This document shows positions 57,112 through 64,000 of a stretch of 64,000 nucleotides of DNA, in pieces. Both the position numbers and the translations under genes were made by a program. The stretch is from Roseovarius sp. (GTDB taxonomy: Bacteria > Pseudomonadota > Alphaproteobacteria > Rhodobacterales > Rhodobacteraceae). Below the pieces are notes generated by a model, which was given only the letters and a program-made list of their open reading frames with translations, was not told the origin of the DNA and searched no databases. Position 1 is the stretch's first letter. Each line of letters begins with the position of its first letter. The DNA is taken from contig JACIYT010000001.1 in the NCBI GenBank assembly GCA_014359765.1, positions 124,001 to 188,000 on the forward strand. Direction: 5' to 3'.

Positions 57112-58398
57112 ATGAAACAGACCCTCAAGATCGCCGCCATTGCGGCGCTGATGGCGACAGGTCCGGCGCTCGCCGACCTGACCATCCCCGATACCAGCTA
57201 CCGCACCGGGCCCTATGCCCCCAACGGCATCCCGTTCTCGGATGGCTATCAGGATTATTTCACCCTTCTCAACGAGCGTGACGGCGGCATCGGTGGTGAG
57301 CGGATCAACCTCGTCGAGTGCGAGACCGCCTACAACACCGAGAAGGGCGTCGAGTGCTACGAGGCGACCAAGAGCGCGGGCAACGGCGCGCTGCTCTATC
57401 AGCCGCTCTCGACCGGGATCGCCTATCAGCTCATCCCCAAGGCCACCGCCGACGGCATCCCGCTGCACACCATGGGCTACGGGCGGACCTCGGCCAAGAA
57501 TGGCAGCGTGTTCGAGTGGGTGTTCAACTACCCGGCCAACTACTGGGACGCGGCGAGCCATGCCATCACCCATATTCTCGAGCAGAACGGCGGTGACATC
57601 AGCGGCAAGAAGATCACGCTGCTCTATCACAACTCCGCCTATGGCAAGGAGCCGATCCGCACGCTCGAGGAGCTTGGCCGCAAGCATGGCTATGAGCTGA
57701 CCACCGTGCCGGTGGACCATCCCGGCCAGGAGCAGAAGTCGCAGTGGCTCCAGATTCGCCGCGACCGGCCCGATTATGTGATCATGTGGGGCTGGGGCGC
57801 GATGAACCAGGTCGCCGTCCAGGAGGCGGTGAACATCCGCTTCCCGATGGAGAATTTCATCGGCAACTGGTATTCGGGCGCCGAGAGCGATGTGCGCGGC
57901 GCAGGCGCCGGCGCCACCGGCTACAAGACGGTCACCTTCCACAGCCTCGGGCGTGATTACCCGCTCTATGACGAGATCCAGCGCTATGTCGTCGATGCCG
58001 GCAAGGCCGCGGGCGCGGGCGATCAGCTTGGCACGGTGCTCTACAACCGGGGTCTTTATGCCGCCATGCTCGCCGCCGAGGCGATCAGGACCGCGCAGGA
58101 GATCCACGGGGTGAGCGCGATCAACGCCGCGCAGCTGCGCGACGGCATGGAGAACCTCGAGATGACCGAGGCCAGGATGGCGGCGCTCGGCCTGCCCAAC
58201 TTTGGCCCCGAGTTCAAGGTCACCTGCGAGAACCACGGCGGCAACGGCTATGGCGCGATCGCGCAATGGGATGCGGCGGCGGATGAGTTCCGGCTCATCA
58301 CCGACTATTTCCAGTCGGATCAGGAGATCGTCTCCAGCCTGATCGCCGAGGATTCGGCGGCCTATGCGGCGGAGAACGGGATCACCCCGCGCTGCTGA
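57112..58398 (+). CDS. Liv-type ABC transporter substrate-binding protein (second system)
   Basis: A 428-residue periplasmic protein with a Sec signal (1-20, cleavage after ALA). The type I periplasmic-binding core includes GGIGGERINLVECETAYNTEKGVECYEATKS and YSGAESDVRGAGAGATGYKTV. The ligand is unknown; the flanking CoA ligases suggest an organic acid. GGGAGGA precedes the ATG. The 97 bp upstream (57015-57111) show nothing clear. Confidence 0.92.
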   Translation: MKQTLKIAAIAALMATGPALADLTIPDTSYRTGPYAPNGIPFSDGYQDYFTLLNERDGGIGGERINLVECETAYNTEKGVECYEATKSAGNGALLYQPLSTGIAYQLIPKATADGIPLHTMGYGRTSAKNGSVFEWVFNYPANYWDAASHAITHILEQNGGDISGKKITLLYHNSAYGKEPIRTLEELGRKHGYELTTVPVDHPGQEQKSQWLQIRRDRPDYVIMWGWGAMNQVAVQEAVNIRFPMENFIGNWYSGAESDVRGAGAGATGYKTVTFHSLGRDYPLYDEIQRYVVDAGKAAGAGDQLGTVLYNRGLYAAMLAAEAIRTAQEIHGVSAINAAQLRDGMENLEMTEARMAALGLPNFGPEFKVTCENHGGNGYGAIAQWDAAADEFRLITDYFQSDQEIVSSLIAEDSAAYAAENGITPRC

Positions 58399-58405
58399 GC
58401 CCTTC

Positions 58406-58463
58406 CCCCGGCCGCGGCGCGGGCCGTGGCCGGGGAGACTTGAGTATTTATGGAAAGATGAAG
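58406..58463 (+). repeat. intergenic repeat A, copy 2: GC hairpin plus GAGTATTT/GGAAAGATGAAG tail
   Basis: The 12-bp stem 58406-58417 / 58424-58435 pairs fully if one G-U is allowed. It is followed by GAGTATTT (58442-58449), two bases, and GGAAAGATGAAG (58452-58463). The tail is identical to copy 1 at 3105-3126 except for the two middle bases. It sits directly upstream of the LivF gene and is read through by a spurious in-frame TTG start at 58440. Confidence 0.65.
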
Positions 58464-58499
58464 GGCGCTTTCGCGCGTCCGCCCGCAGGGAGAGTTTCG

Positions 58500-59324
58500 A
58501 TGCTGGATGCCGCACCGCGTGACGAGACCGTGCTCGAGGTCAACAACATCGAGGTGATCTACAATCACGTCATTCTCGTGCTCAAGGGCGTGAGCCTGAG
58601 TGTGCCCAAGGGCGGGATCACCGCGTTGCTGGGCGGCAATGGCGCGGGCAAGACGACGACGCTCAAGGCGATCTCGAACCTTCTGAAATCCGAGCGTGGC
58701 GAGGTCACCAAGGGCACGATCGCCTATCGTGGCGAGCGGGTGCAGGATCTTCTGCCCTCCGACCTGGTGCAGAAGGGGGTGGTGCAGGTGATGGAGGGGC
58801 GCCATTGTTTCGAGCACCTCACCATCGAGGAGAACCTGCTCACCGGGGCCTATACGCGCCGCGCGAGCCGTGGCGAGATCGACGCCGATCTGAACATGGT
58901 TTATGACTATTTTCCCCGGCTCAAGGAGCGCCGCCGCAGCCAGGCGGGCTATACCTCGGGGGGCGAGCAGCAGATGTGCGCGATCGGTCGTGCGCTGATG
59001 AGCCGGCCCGAGACGATCCTGCTCGACGAGCCCTCGATGGGGCTTGCGCCGCAGCTGGTGGAGCAGATCTTCGAGATCGTGAAATCGCTCAACGAGCAGG
59101 AGGGGTATACCTTTCTGCTGGCCGAGCAGAACACCAATGTGGCGCTGCGCTTTGCCCATTACGGCTATATCCTCGAATCGGGGCGCGTGGTGATGGACGG
59201 GGAGGCCGCGGCGCTGCGCGAGAACCCCGATGTCAAGGAATTCTACCTCGGCATGTCCGACGAGGGGCGCAAATCCTTTCGCGACGTGCGCAGCTATCGC
59301 CGCCGCAAGCGCTGGCTGAGCTGA
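58500..59324 (+). CDS. LivF-type ABC transporter ATP-binding protein (second system)
   Basis: A 274-residue ATPase with Walker A GGNGAGKTT, signature TSGGEQQMCAIGRAL, and Walker B TILLDEPSMGLAPQ. The ATG at 58500 follows GGGAGAG. An upstream TTG frame would start inside repeat A and is rejected. It completes the second Liv transporter with the genes at 53793-58398. Confidence 0.93.
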   Translation: MLDAAPRDETVLEVNNIEVIYNHVILVLKGVSLSVPKGGITALLGGNGAGKTTTLKAISNLLKSERGEVTKGTIAYRGERVQDLLPSDLVQKGVVQVMEGRHCFEHLTIEENLLTGAYTRRASRGEIDADLNMVYDYFPRLKERRRSQAGYTSGGEQQMCAIGRALMSRPETILLDEPSMGLAPQLVEQIFEIVKSLNEQEGYTFLLAEQNTNVALRFAHYGYILESGRVVMDGEAAALRENPDVKEFYLGMSDEGRKSFRDVRSYRRRKRWLS

Positions 59325-59358
59325 GCCGCCTGTCCCGTCAATTCCCGGAGGATCCGAC

Positions 59359-60531
59359 ATGACCCGCTACTACGACGATCTGGAAACCCGCAGTCCCGAC
59401 GCGCGCGAGGCGGCGCAGCTTGCGGCGCTCAACGCGCTGCTGGCGGCGCGGGGGGAGGCGCCGCTTGCCGCGCTCTCCGATCTGTCCCGCCTGCCGGTGT
59501 TGCGCAAGTCCGACCTGGTCGCGCTCCAGAAGGAAGCGCCGCCCTTTGGCGGCCTTCCCGTGGGCGAGGTGGCGCATGTGTTCCAGTCGCCCGGGCCGAT
59601 CTACGAGCCGGGCGGGGTGAGCCATGACTGGTGGCGGGTCGGGCGGTTCCTCCATGCCTGTGGCATCGGGCGGGGCGATATCGTGCAGAACTGCTTTGCC
59701 TACCATCTCGTGCCGGCGGGCATGATCTTCGAGAACGGCGCGCGGGCAGTGGGGGCGCGGGTGCTGCCCGCCGGCACCGGGCAGACCGAGTTGCAGGCGC
59801 GCGCCGCGCATGACGTGGGTGTGACCGCCTATGCCGGCACGCCCGATTATCTCAAGGTGATCCTCGACAAGGCCGAGGAGATGGGGCTGCCCCTCCGGAT
59901 CACCAGGGCGGCGGTGGGGGGCGGCGCGCTCTTTCCGTCGCTGCGCGCGGAATATGCCGATCGCGGCATCGCCTGCCTGCAATGCTATGCCACCGCCGAT
60001 CTGGGCAACATCGCCTATGAGAGCGCGGCCCAGGAGGGTATGATCGTCGATGAGGGGGTGATCGTCGAGATCGTCACCCCCGGCACCGGCACGCCGGTTG
60101 CCCCCGGCGAGGTGGGCGAACTGGTGGTGACCTCGCTCAACCCCGATTATCCGCTGCTGCGTTTTGCCACCGGCGATCTGAGCGCGGTGATGGCCGGGCA
60201 GAGCCCCTGCGGGCGCACCAACATGCGCATCAGGGGCTGGATGGGGCGGGCCGACCAGACCACCAAGATCAAGGGCATGTTCGTGCGCCCCGAGCAGGTC
60301 GCGGCGCTGGTGGCCCGGCATCCCGAAATCGCCCGCGCCCGGGTCATTGCCAGTCGCGAGGGAGAGGCCGATGTGATGACCGTGCGCATCGAGGCCGAGG
60401 GCGGGGATCCCGCGCGCTATGCCGACAGCGTGAGCCAGACGCTGAAGCTCCGCGGGAGGGTCGAGATCGTGCCGCCGGGCAGTCTGCCCAATGACGGCAA
60501 GGTGATCGAGGACCTGCGCAGCTACGACTGA
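59359..60531 (+). CDS. phenylacetate-CoA-ligase-like adenylate-forming protein, P-loop degenerate
   Basis: A 390-residue PaaK-family protein. The A7-type motif FATGDLS (Asp273), GRADQTTKIKGMFVRPEQV (297-313) and the C-terminal lysine Lys381 (LPNDGK) are present. The usual ATP P-loop (SSGTTGKPT) is replaced by FQSPGPIYEPGG (75-86). ATP use is therefore uncertain; it may be an altered ligase or a non-catalytic relative. GGAGG precedes the ATG. It follows the second Liv cluster by 34 bp. Confidence 0.75.
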   Translation: MTRYYDDLETRSPDAREAAQLAALNALLAARGEAPLAALSDLSRLPVLRKSDLVALQKEAPPFGGLPVGEVAHVFQSPGPIYEPGGVSHDWWRVGRFLHACGIGRGDIVQNCFAYHLVPAGMIFENGARAVGARVLPAGTGQTELQARAAHDVGVTAYAGTPDYLKVILDKAEEMGLPLRITRAAVGGGALFPSLRAEYADRGIACLQCYATADLGNIAYESAAQEGMIVDEGVIVEIVTPGTGTPVAPGEVGELVVTSLNPDYPLLRFATGDLSAVMAGQSPCGRTNMRIRGWMGRADQTTKIKGMFVRPEQVAALVARHPEIARARVIASREGEADVMTVRIEAEGGDPARYADSVSQTLKLRGRVEIVPPGSLPNDGKVIEDLRSYD

Positions 60532-60633
60532 GGGGGCGGGCCGGGGGCGTCCGGCGCGCGGCTGCGGAGCGCTTGATCGCCGGGCGGCCTCGTGGCAACC
60601 TCCGCCCCGATCCCCGCTGCAAGGACTGCCCGC

Positions 60634-62097
60634 ATGACGCCCGAGACGCTCTGCCCGCCCGCGCGGGAAGCCCAGGAATTTACCGAGGCGCGCGCGGCGG
60701 TGGACCGGCTCTGCGCGCTTTATGCGGAGGCGACGGGCTTTCTGACGGCGCGGTTTGCGGCGGCGCTGCGCGGCGATATCCCCGACAGGCGGGTGCGTGC
60801 CTTCTACCCCGAGATCCGCCTCACCACGACGACCCATGCCCGGATCGACAGCCGGCTGAGCTTTGGCCATGTGCCCGATCCCGGCACCTATGCGGCGACG
60901 ATCACGCGGCCCGATCTCTTTCGCGGCTATCTCGAACAGCAGCTGGCGCTCCTGCTCGAGAACCACGGCGTGCCGGTGGTGGTGGGGCCCTCCGACATGC
61001 CCATGCCGGTGCATTTCGCGGTGGCGGCAGGGGAGGGGCCGGGCGTGCCGCAGGAGGGGGCGGCGGAATTTCCGCTGCGCGACCTGTTCGACGTGCCCGA
61101 CCTCGGGGTGATCAACGACAATATCGTGAACGGCACCTGGACGGGCGAGGGGGCGCGCCCGCTCGCGCCATTTACCGCGCCACGGGTGGATTACTCGCTG
61201 GCGCGGCTTGCGCATTACACCGCCACCGATCCGAGGCATTTCCAGAATTACGTGCTGTTCACCAATTACCAGTTCTACGTCTCGGAATTCGAGGCCTTCG
61301 CCCGCCGCGCGCTGGCCGATCCGTCCAGCGGCTATACCGCCTTTGTCAGCACCGGCGATGCCGTGATCACCGCGCCCGACGCGGTGCTGCCCGCGCCCGC
61401 CCGACTGCCGCAGATGCCCGCCTATCACCTCAAGCGCGCCGATGGTTCCGGCATCACGCTGGTCAATATCGGTGTGGGCCCGTCCAACGCCAAGACCGCG
61501 ACCGATCATGTCGCGGTGCTGCGCCCTCATGCCTGGGTGATGGTGGGCCATTGCGCGGGGCTGCGCAATTCGCAGTCGCTGGGGGATTTCGTGCTGGCCC
61601 ATGCCTATCTGCGGGAGGATCGCGTGCTCGATGCCGACCTGCCCGCCTGGGTGCCGATCCCGGCGCTGGCGGAAATCCAGATCGCGCTTCAGGAGGCGGT
61701 GGCGGCGGAAACGCGGCTCGATGGTTTCGATCTCAAGCGGATCATGCGCACCGGCACCGTGGCGAGCGTCGATAACCGCAACTGGGAATTGCGCGAACAG
61801 CCCGGCCCGATCCAGCGCCTGAGCCAGTCGCGCGCCGTCGCGCTCGACATGGAAAGCGCGACCATCGCGGCCAACGGATTTCGCTTCCGGGTGCCCTATG
61901 GCACGCTGCTCTGCGTCTCCGACAAGCCCCTTCAGGGCGAGCTGAAACTGCCCGGCATGGCCTCGGATTTCTACCGGTCGCAGGTGGCGCGGCACCTGAT
62001 GATCGGGATTCGCGCGATGGAATCACTGCGCCGGATGCCGCTTGAACGCATCCACAGCCGCAAATTGCGCAGCTTCGAGGAGACCGCGTTCCTCTGA
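60634..62097 (+). CDS. amn: AMP nucleosidase
   Basis: Amn splits AMP into adenine and ribose-5-phosphate. The 487-residue protein has the N-terminal regulatory domain (~1-190) with YPEIRLTTTTHARIDSRLSFGHV and the catalytic nucleosidase domain with NIGVGPSNAKTATDHVAVLRPHAWVMVGHCAGLR, DMESATIAANGFRFRVPYG and LCVSDKPLQGELKLPGMA. Start chosen at the ATG with AAGGA upstream. Confidence 0.95.
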   Translation: MTPETLCPPAREAQEFTEARAAVDRLCALYAEATGFLTARFAAALRGDIPDRRVRAFYPEIRLTTTTHARIDSRLSFGHVPDPGTYAATITRPDLFRGYLEQQLALLLENHGVPVVVGPSDMPMPVHFAVAAGEGPGVPQEGAAEFPLRDLFDVPDLGVINDNIVNGTWTGEGARPLAPFTAPRVDYSLARLAHYTATDPRHFQNYVLFTNYQFYVSEFEAFARRALADPSSGYTAFVSTGDAVITAPDAVLPAPARLPQMPAYHLKRADGSGITLVNIGVGPSNAKTATDHVAVLRPHAWVMVGHCAGLRNSQSLGDFVLAHAYLREDRVLDADLPAWVPIPALAEIQIALQEAVAAETRLDGFDLKRIMRTGTVASVDNRNWELREQPGPIQRLSQSRAVALDMESATIAANGFRFRVPYGTLLCVSDKPLQGELKLPGMASDFYRSQVARHLMIGIRAMESLRRMPLERIHSRKLRSFEETAFL

Positions 62098-62138
62098 AAG
62101 CGTGAAAAAGCGCACAAAATAAGCCGAAAACACTTGCT

Positions 62139-62165
62139 TTTGACCCCTAGTCGTTGTGTTTGACC
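62139..62165 (+). repeat. pair of TTTGACC repeats upstream of the HU gene
   Basis: TTTGACC occurs at 62139-62145 and 62159-62165, 20 bp apart (two helical turns), in an AT-richer stretch 80-105 bp upstream of the HU start. They could be regulator half-sites or parts of -35 elements; I could not fit a convincing full promoter. Confidence 0.35.
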
Positions 62166-62244
62166 ACAGCATGACGTTTAATCGCAGTTGCAAGGCCCAA
62201 TCAAAGGGCCCCGATATGGCAGTGATACGAAGGAGACCTGTGAA

Positions 62245-62532
62245 ATGACGAAGCCGATGACCAAGACCCAGCTCGTGGCCGCGCTGGCCGACGAGATGGG
62301 CAGCGACAGGAAATCCGCAGGCGCCGCGCTCGACGCGGTGGTGGCGATCATCACCCGCGAGGTGGCCGCGGGCGGGGCGGTGACGCTTCCCGGCGTGGGC
62401 AAGTTCTACTGCCGCGAGCGCCCCGAGCGCATGGTGCGCAACCCCGCCACCGGCGAGCAGATGAAGAAGCCCGCCGACAAGCAGGTGAAAGTGACTGTCG
62501 CCAAGGCGCTCAAGGACAGCGTGAACGGCTGA
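62245..62532 (+). CDS. HU/IHF-family DNA-binding protein
   Basis: A 95-residue nucleoid protein with the HU core ([40 protein letters not shown]) and [32 protein letters not shown], the DNA-bending arm with the NPATG turn. A strong AAGGAGA site lies 9 bp before the ATG at 62245. Which of HU, IHF or an HU-like paralogue it is cannot be settled here. Confidence 0.93.
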   Translation: MTKPMTKTQLVAALADEMGSDRKSAGAALDAVVAIITREVAAGGAVTLPGVGKFYCRERPERMVRNPATGEQMKKPADKQVKVTVAKALKDSVNG

Positions 62533-62541
62533 GACCCGGCG

Positions 62542-62562
62542 CCGCCCGGCCGGACCGGGCGG
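62542..62562 (+). terminator. probable terminator hairpin of the HU gene
   Basis: CCGCCCGG (62542-62549) and CCGGGCGG (62555-62562) form a perfect 8-bp stem with a 5-base loop, 10 bp after the HU stop. No U-run follows, so Rho-independent termination is only likely. Confidence 0.55.
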
Positions 62563-62591
62563 CCCGTCTCGCGGGGGGCGCAAATCTGTGC

Positions 62592-62620
62592 TTGCCCTTC
62601 GCGGCCCCCTCTCTTATAGA
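62592..62620 (+). promoter_or_regulatory. promoter of the rpmC ribosomal-protein operon
   Basis: TTGCCC (62592-62597), a 17-bp spacer and TATAGA (62615-62620) make a good sigma-70 promoter. The transcript would start near 62627 and run through a ~118-nt leader to rpmC at 62745. Confidence 0.68.
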
Positions 62621-62635
62621 ACCGCAATCCGCGCT

Positions 62636-62652
62636 CCCCCGATTGTCGGGGG
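62636..62652 (+). promoter_or_regulatory. leader hairpin of the rpmC operon
   Basis: CCCCCGA (62636-62642) and TCGGGGG (62646-62652) form a perfect 7-bp stem with a 3-base loop at the 5' end of the predicted mRNA. It may stabilise the transcript or bind a ribosomal protein for feedback control. The ligand, if any, is unknown. Confidence 0.45.
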
Positions 62653-62744
62653 ATTCGCGTATTGGAAAACCCATCCACCGGGCAGCGGGTGACCCTGAGC
62701 CAACCGTCAGGGGCTCGCCGGTGTTGCGAGAAAGGACAAGGGCG

Positions 62745-62954
62745 ATGAACGCCAGCGAACTGCGTGACAAGACGCCGGACCAGCTCCGCGAAGAGCTTGT
62801 CCGCCTCAAGAAAGAGCAATTCAACCTGCGCTTCCAGGCGGCCACCGGGCAGCTCGAGAATCACGCGCAGATGCGCCGCGCCCGCCGCGATGCCGCGCGC
62901 GTCAAGACGATCCTGAATGAAAAGGCCCGCATGGCCGCCGAGCAGGGAGCCTGA
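62745..62954 (+). CDS. rpmC: 50S ribosomal protein L29
   Basis: A 69-residue ribosomal protein. The family pattern [35 protein letters not shown] is clear. It is the first gene after the promoter at 62592, so here the ribosomal row begins with L29; rplP, its usual upstream neighbour, is absent. Confidence 0.95.
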   Translation: MNASELRDKTPDQLREELVRLKKEQFNLRFQAATGQLENHAQMRRARRDAARVKTILNEKARMAAEQGA

Positions 62955-62958
62955 GACC

Positions 62959-63189
62959 ATGCCCAAACGTATCCTGCAAGGCACCGTCACCTCGGATGCC
63001 AACGCCCAGACCGTCACCGTCTCGGTCGAGCGCCGCTTCAAGCATCCCGTGCTTCAGAAGACGATCCGCAAGTCCAAGAAATACCGGGCCCATGACGAGA
63101 ACAACGCCTACAAGAAGGGCGATGTGGTGCGCATCATCGAATGTGCGCCGAAATCCAGGACGAAACGCTGGGAGGTGCTGGAGGCCTGA
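62959..63189 (+). CDS. rpsQ: 30S ribosomal protein S17
   Basis: A 76-residue protein with [31 protein letters not shown] and [22 protein letters not shown], diagnostic of S17. It follows rpmC by 4 bp; the ATG at 62959 is behind AGGGAGC. The 76 bp before rplN hold a TGGGGG/CCCCCA inverted repeat near 63220-63250. Confidence 0.96.
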   Translation: MPKRILQGTVTSDANAQTVTVSVERRFKHPVLQKTIRKSKKYRAHDENNAYKKGDVVRIIECAPKSRTKRWEVLEA

Positions 63190-63265
63190 GCCTTTGCACC
63201 ATCCGGTTTGATCGAAACCCTGGGGGATAGAGCTAGAACAGCCCCCACAGGTCGGGAGAAACCAA

Positions 63266-63634
63266 ATGATCCAGATGCAGACCAATCTGGATGTCGCTGA
63301 CAACTCCGGCGCGCGCCGGGTGCAGTGCATCAAGGTTCTGGGCGGCTCGCATCGCCGCTACGCCTCGGTCGGCGACATCATCGTGGTGTCAGTGAAGGAG
63401 GCGATTCCGCGCGGCCGCGTCAAGAAGGGCGACGTGCGCAAGGCCGTCGTCGTGCGCACCGCCAAGGAAGTGCGCCGCGAGGATGGCACCGCCATCCGCT
63501 TTGATCGCAACGCCGCCGTGATCCTCAACAACGCGGGCGAGCCCGTCGGCACCCGGATCTTCGGGCCGGTCGTGCGCGAACTGCGCGCCAAGAACTTCAT
63601 GAAGATCATCTCGCTCGCCCCGGAGGTGCTGTAA
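63266..63634 (+). CDS. rplN: 50S ribosomal protein L14
   Basis: A 122-residue protein matching L14 throughout: [63 protein letters not shown], and [20 protein letters not shown] site precedes the ATG. Confidence 0.98.
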   Translation: MIQMQTNLDVADNSGARRVQCIKVLGGSHRRYASVGDIIVVSVKEAIPRGRVKKGDVRKAVVVRTAKEVRREDGTAIRFDRNAAVILNNAGEPVGTRIFGPVVRELRAKNFMKIISLAPEVL

Positions 63635-63635
63635 G

Positions 63636-63947
63636 ATGGCTGCCAAGTTGAAAAAGGGCGACAAGGTGATCGTGCTCGCCGGCAAGGACAAGGGCCAGAA
63701 GGGCACCATCCTGAGCGTTGACCCCAAGGCCGGAAAGGCCGTGGTCGAGGGCGTGAACATGGCCATCCGCCATACCCGCCAGAGCCAGACGAGCCAGGGC
63801 GGCCGCATCCCCAAGGCGATGCCGATCGACCTCTCCAACCTCGCCATGCTCGACAAGAACGGCAAACCCACGCGCGTCGGCTTCAGGATCGAGGGCGACA
63901 GGAAGGTGCGTTTCGCCAAGACCACGGGGGACGTGATCGATGCTTGA
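63636..63947 (+). CDS. rplX: 50S ribosomal protein L24
   Basis: A 103-residue protein with the KOW motif [21 protein letters not shown] and the L24 stretch [21 protein letters not shown]. The start lies one base after the rplN stop, and its 3' end overlaps rplE by 8 bp. Confidence 0.97.
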   Translation: MAAKLKKGDKVIVLAGKDKGQKGTILSVDPKAGKAVVEGVNMAIRHTRQSQTSQGGRIPKAMPIDLSNLAMLDKNGKPTRVGFRIEGDRKVRFAKTTGDVIDA

Positions 63948-64000
63948 TACCGCAACCTATACCCCGCGCCTCAAGACGCAGTATCGCGAGGTCATCAAGC
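63940..64000 (+). CDS. rplE: 50S ribosomal protein L5, 5' end (runs off window)
   Basis: The ATG at 63940 lies inside the rplX 3' end. The first 20 codons read [20 protein letters not shown], the usual alphaproteobacterial L5 start. The rest lies beyond the right edge. rplN-rplX-rplE is the canonical spc order. Confidence 0.93.
   Translation, partial: MLDTATYTPRLKTQYREVIK

Noticed and set aside
58440..58499. TTG start at 58440 for the second LivF
   Set aside because: The extension is encoded by repeat A, and the ATG at 58500 has a better ribosome-binding site.

Overview
The window is a 64-kb piece of a GC-rich alphaproteobacterial chromosome. It is most likely from the family Rhodobacteraceae (Roseobacter group). 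Supporting evidence: a fused sulfate adenylyltransferase/APS kinase, neighbouring DUF1150 and Hsp20 genes, a DUF1523 protein, a DUF3035 lipoprotein beside lspA and a pair of M16 peptidases, a CtrA-like half-site pair, and a high G+C third-position bias throughout. The gene order and base composition look like ordinary chromosome. I see no insertion sequence, prophage, CRISPR array or integrase.

Layout. 1-6.2 kb: the 3' end of gltX, an Rrf2-family Fe-S regulator behind an FNR-type box, then a tandem glycine riboswitch leading the glycine-cleavage genes gcvT-gcvH-gcvP, and a tRNA-Cys. 6.2-15.1 kb: housekeeping genes (aminotransferase, rlmJ, DUF1523, Hsp20 with a sigma-32-like promoter, YdcH, purE-purK, Nudix, EamA transporter, sat/cysC). 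15.3-31.5 kb: a minus-strand clpS-rsmC-SDR-hemF operon, glnD with a periplasmic lipoprotein, the plus-strand rsmI-yraN-gshB-esterase operon, a ComM/YifB ATPase preceded by two CtrA-like half-sites, a class III aminotransferase, and an M16 peptidase pair. 31.5-39 kb: a minus-strand row of DUF3035 lipoprotein, lspA, purH, a heparinase-like protein, rsmB and dapB, with two small genes between.

39-60.5 kb is the least ordinary part. A translationally coupled trio (PTP-like TIGR01244 protein, a DgoK-like protein with degraded nucleotide-binding motifs, and a polytopic membrane protein) is followed by a complete branched-chain-amino-acid-type (Liv) ABC transporter with a Tat-exported binding protein. 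That transporter operon also carries a transglutaminase-like lipoprotein. After cobS/cobT comes a PAS-PAS hybrid histidine kinase with an OmpR-type regulator. It is divergent from a second Liv-type transporter that is co-encoded with a full-length acyl-CoA synthetase and a PaaK-like protein lacking the usual P-loop. The second cluster reads as a sensed uptake-and-CoA-activation system for an unidentified carboxylic acid.

60.6-64 kb: AMP nucleosidase, an HU-type DNA-binding protein, and then the start of a ribosomal-protein operon (rpmC-rpsQ-rplN-rplX-rplE) with its own promoter and leader hairpin.

Two small dispersed intergenic repeats occur twice each: a GC hairpin followed by GAGTATTT-N2-GGAAAGATGAAG (about 3.1 and 58.4 kb), and a ~58-bp hairpin element (36.1 and 51.4 kb). 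All functional calls rest on reading motifs and gene order by eye; no database search was possible.
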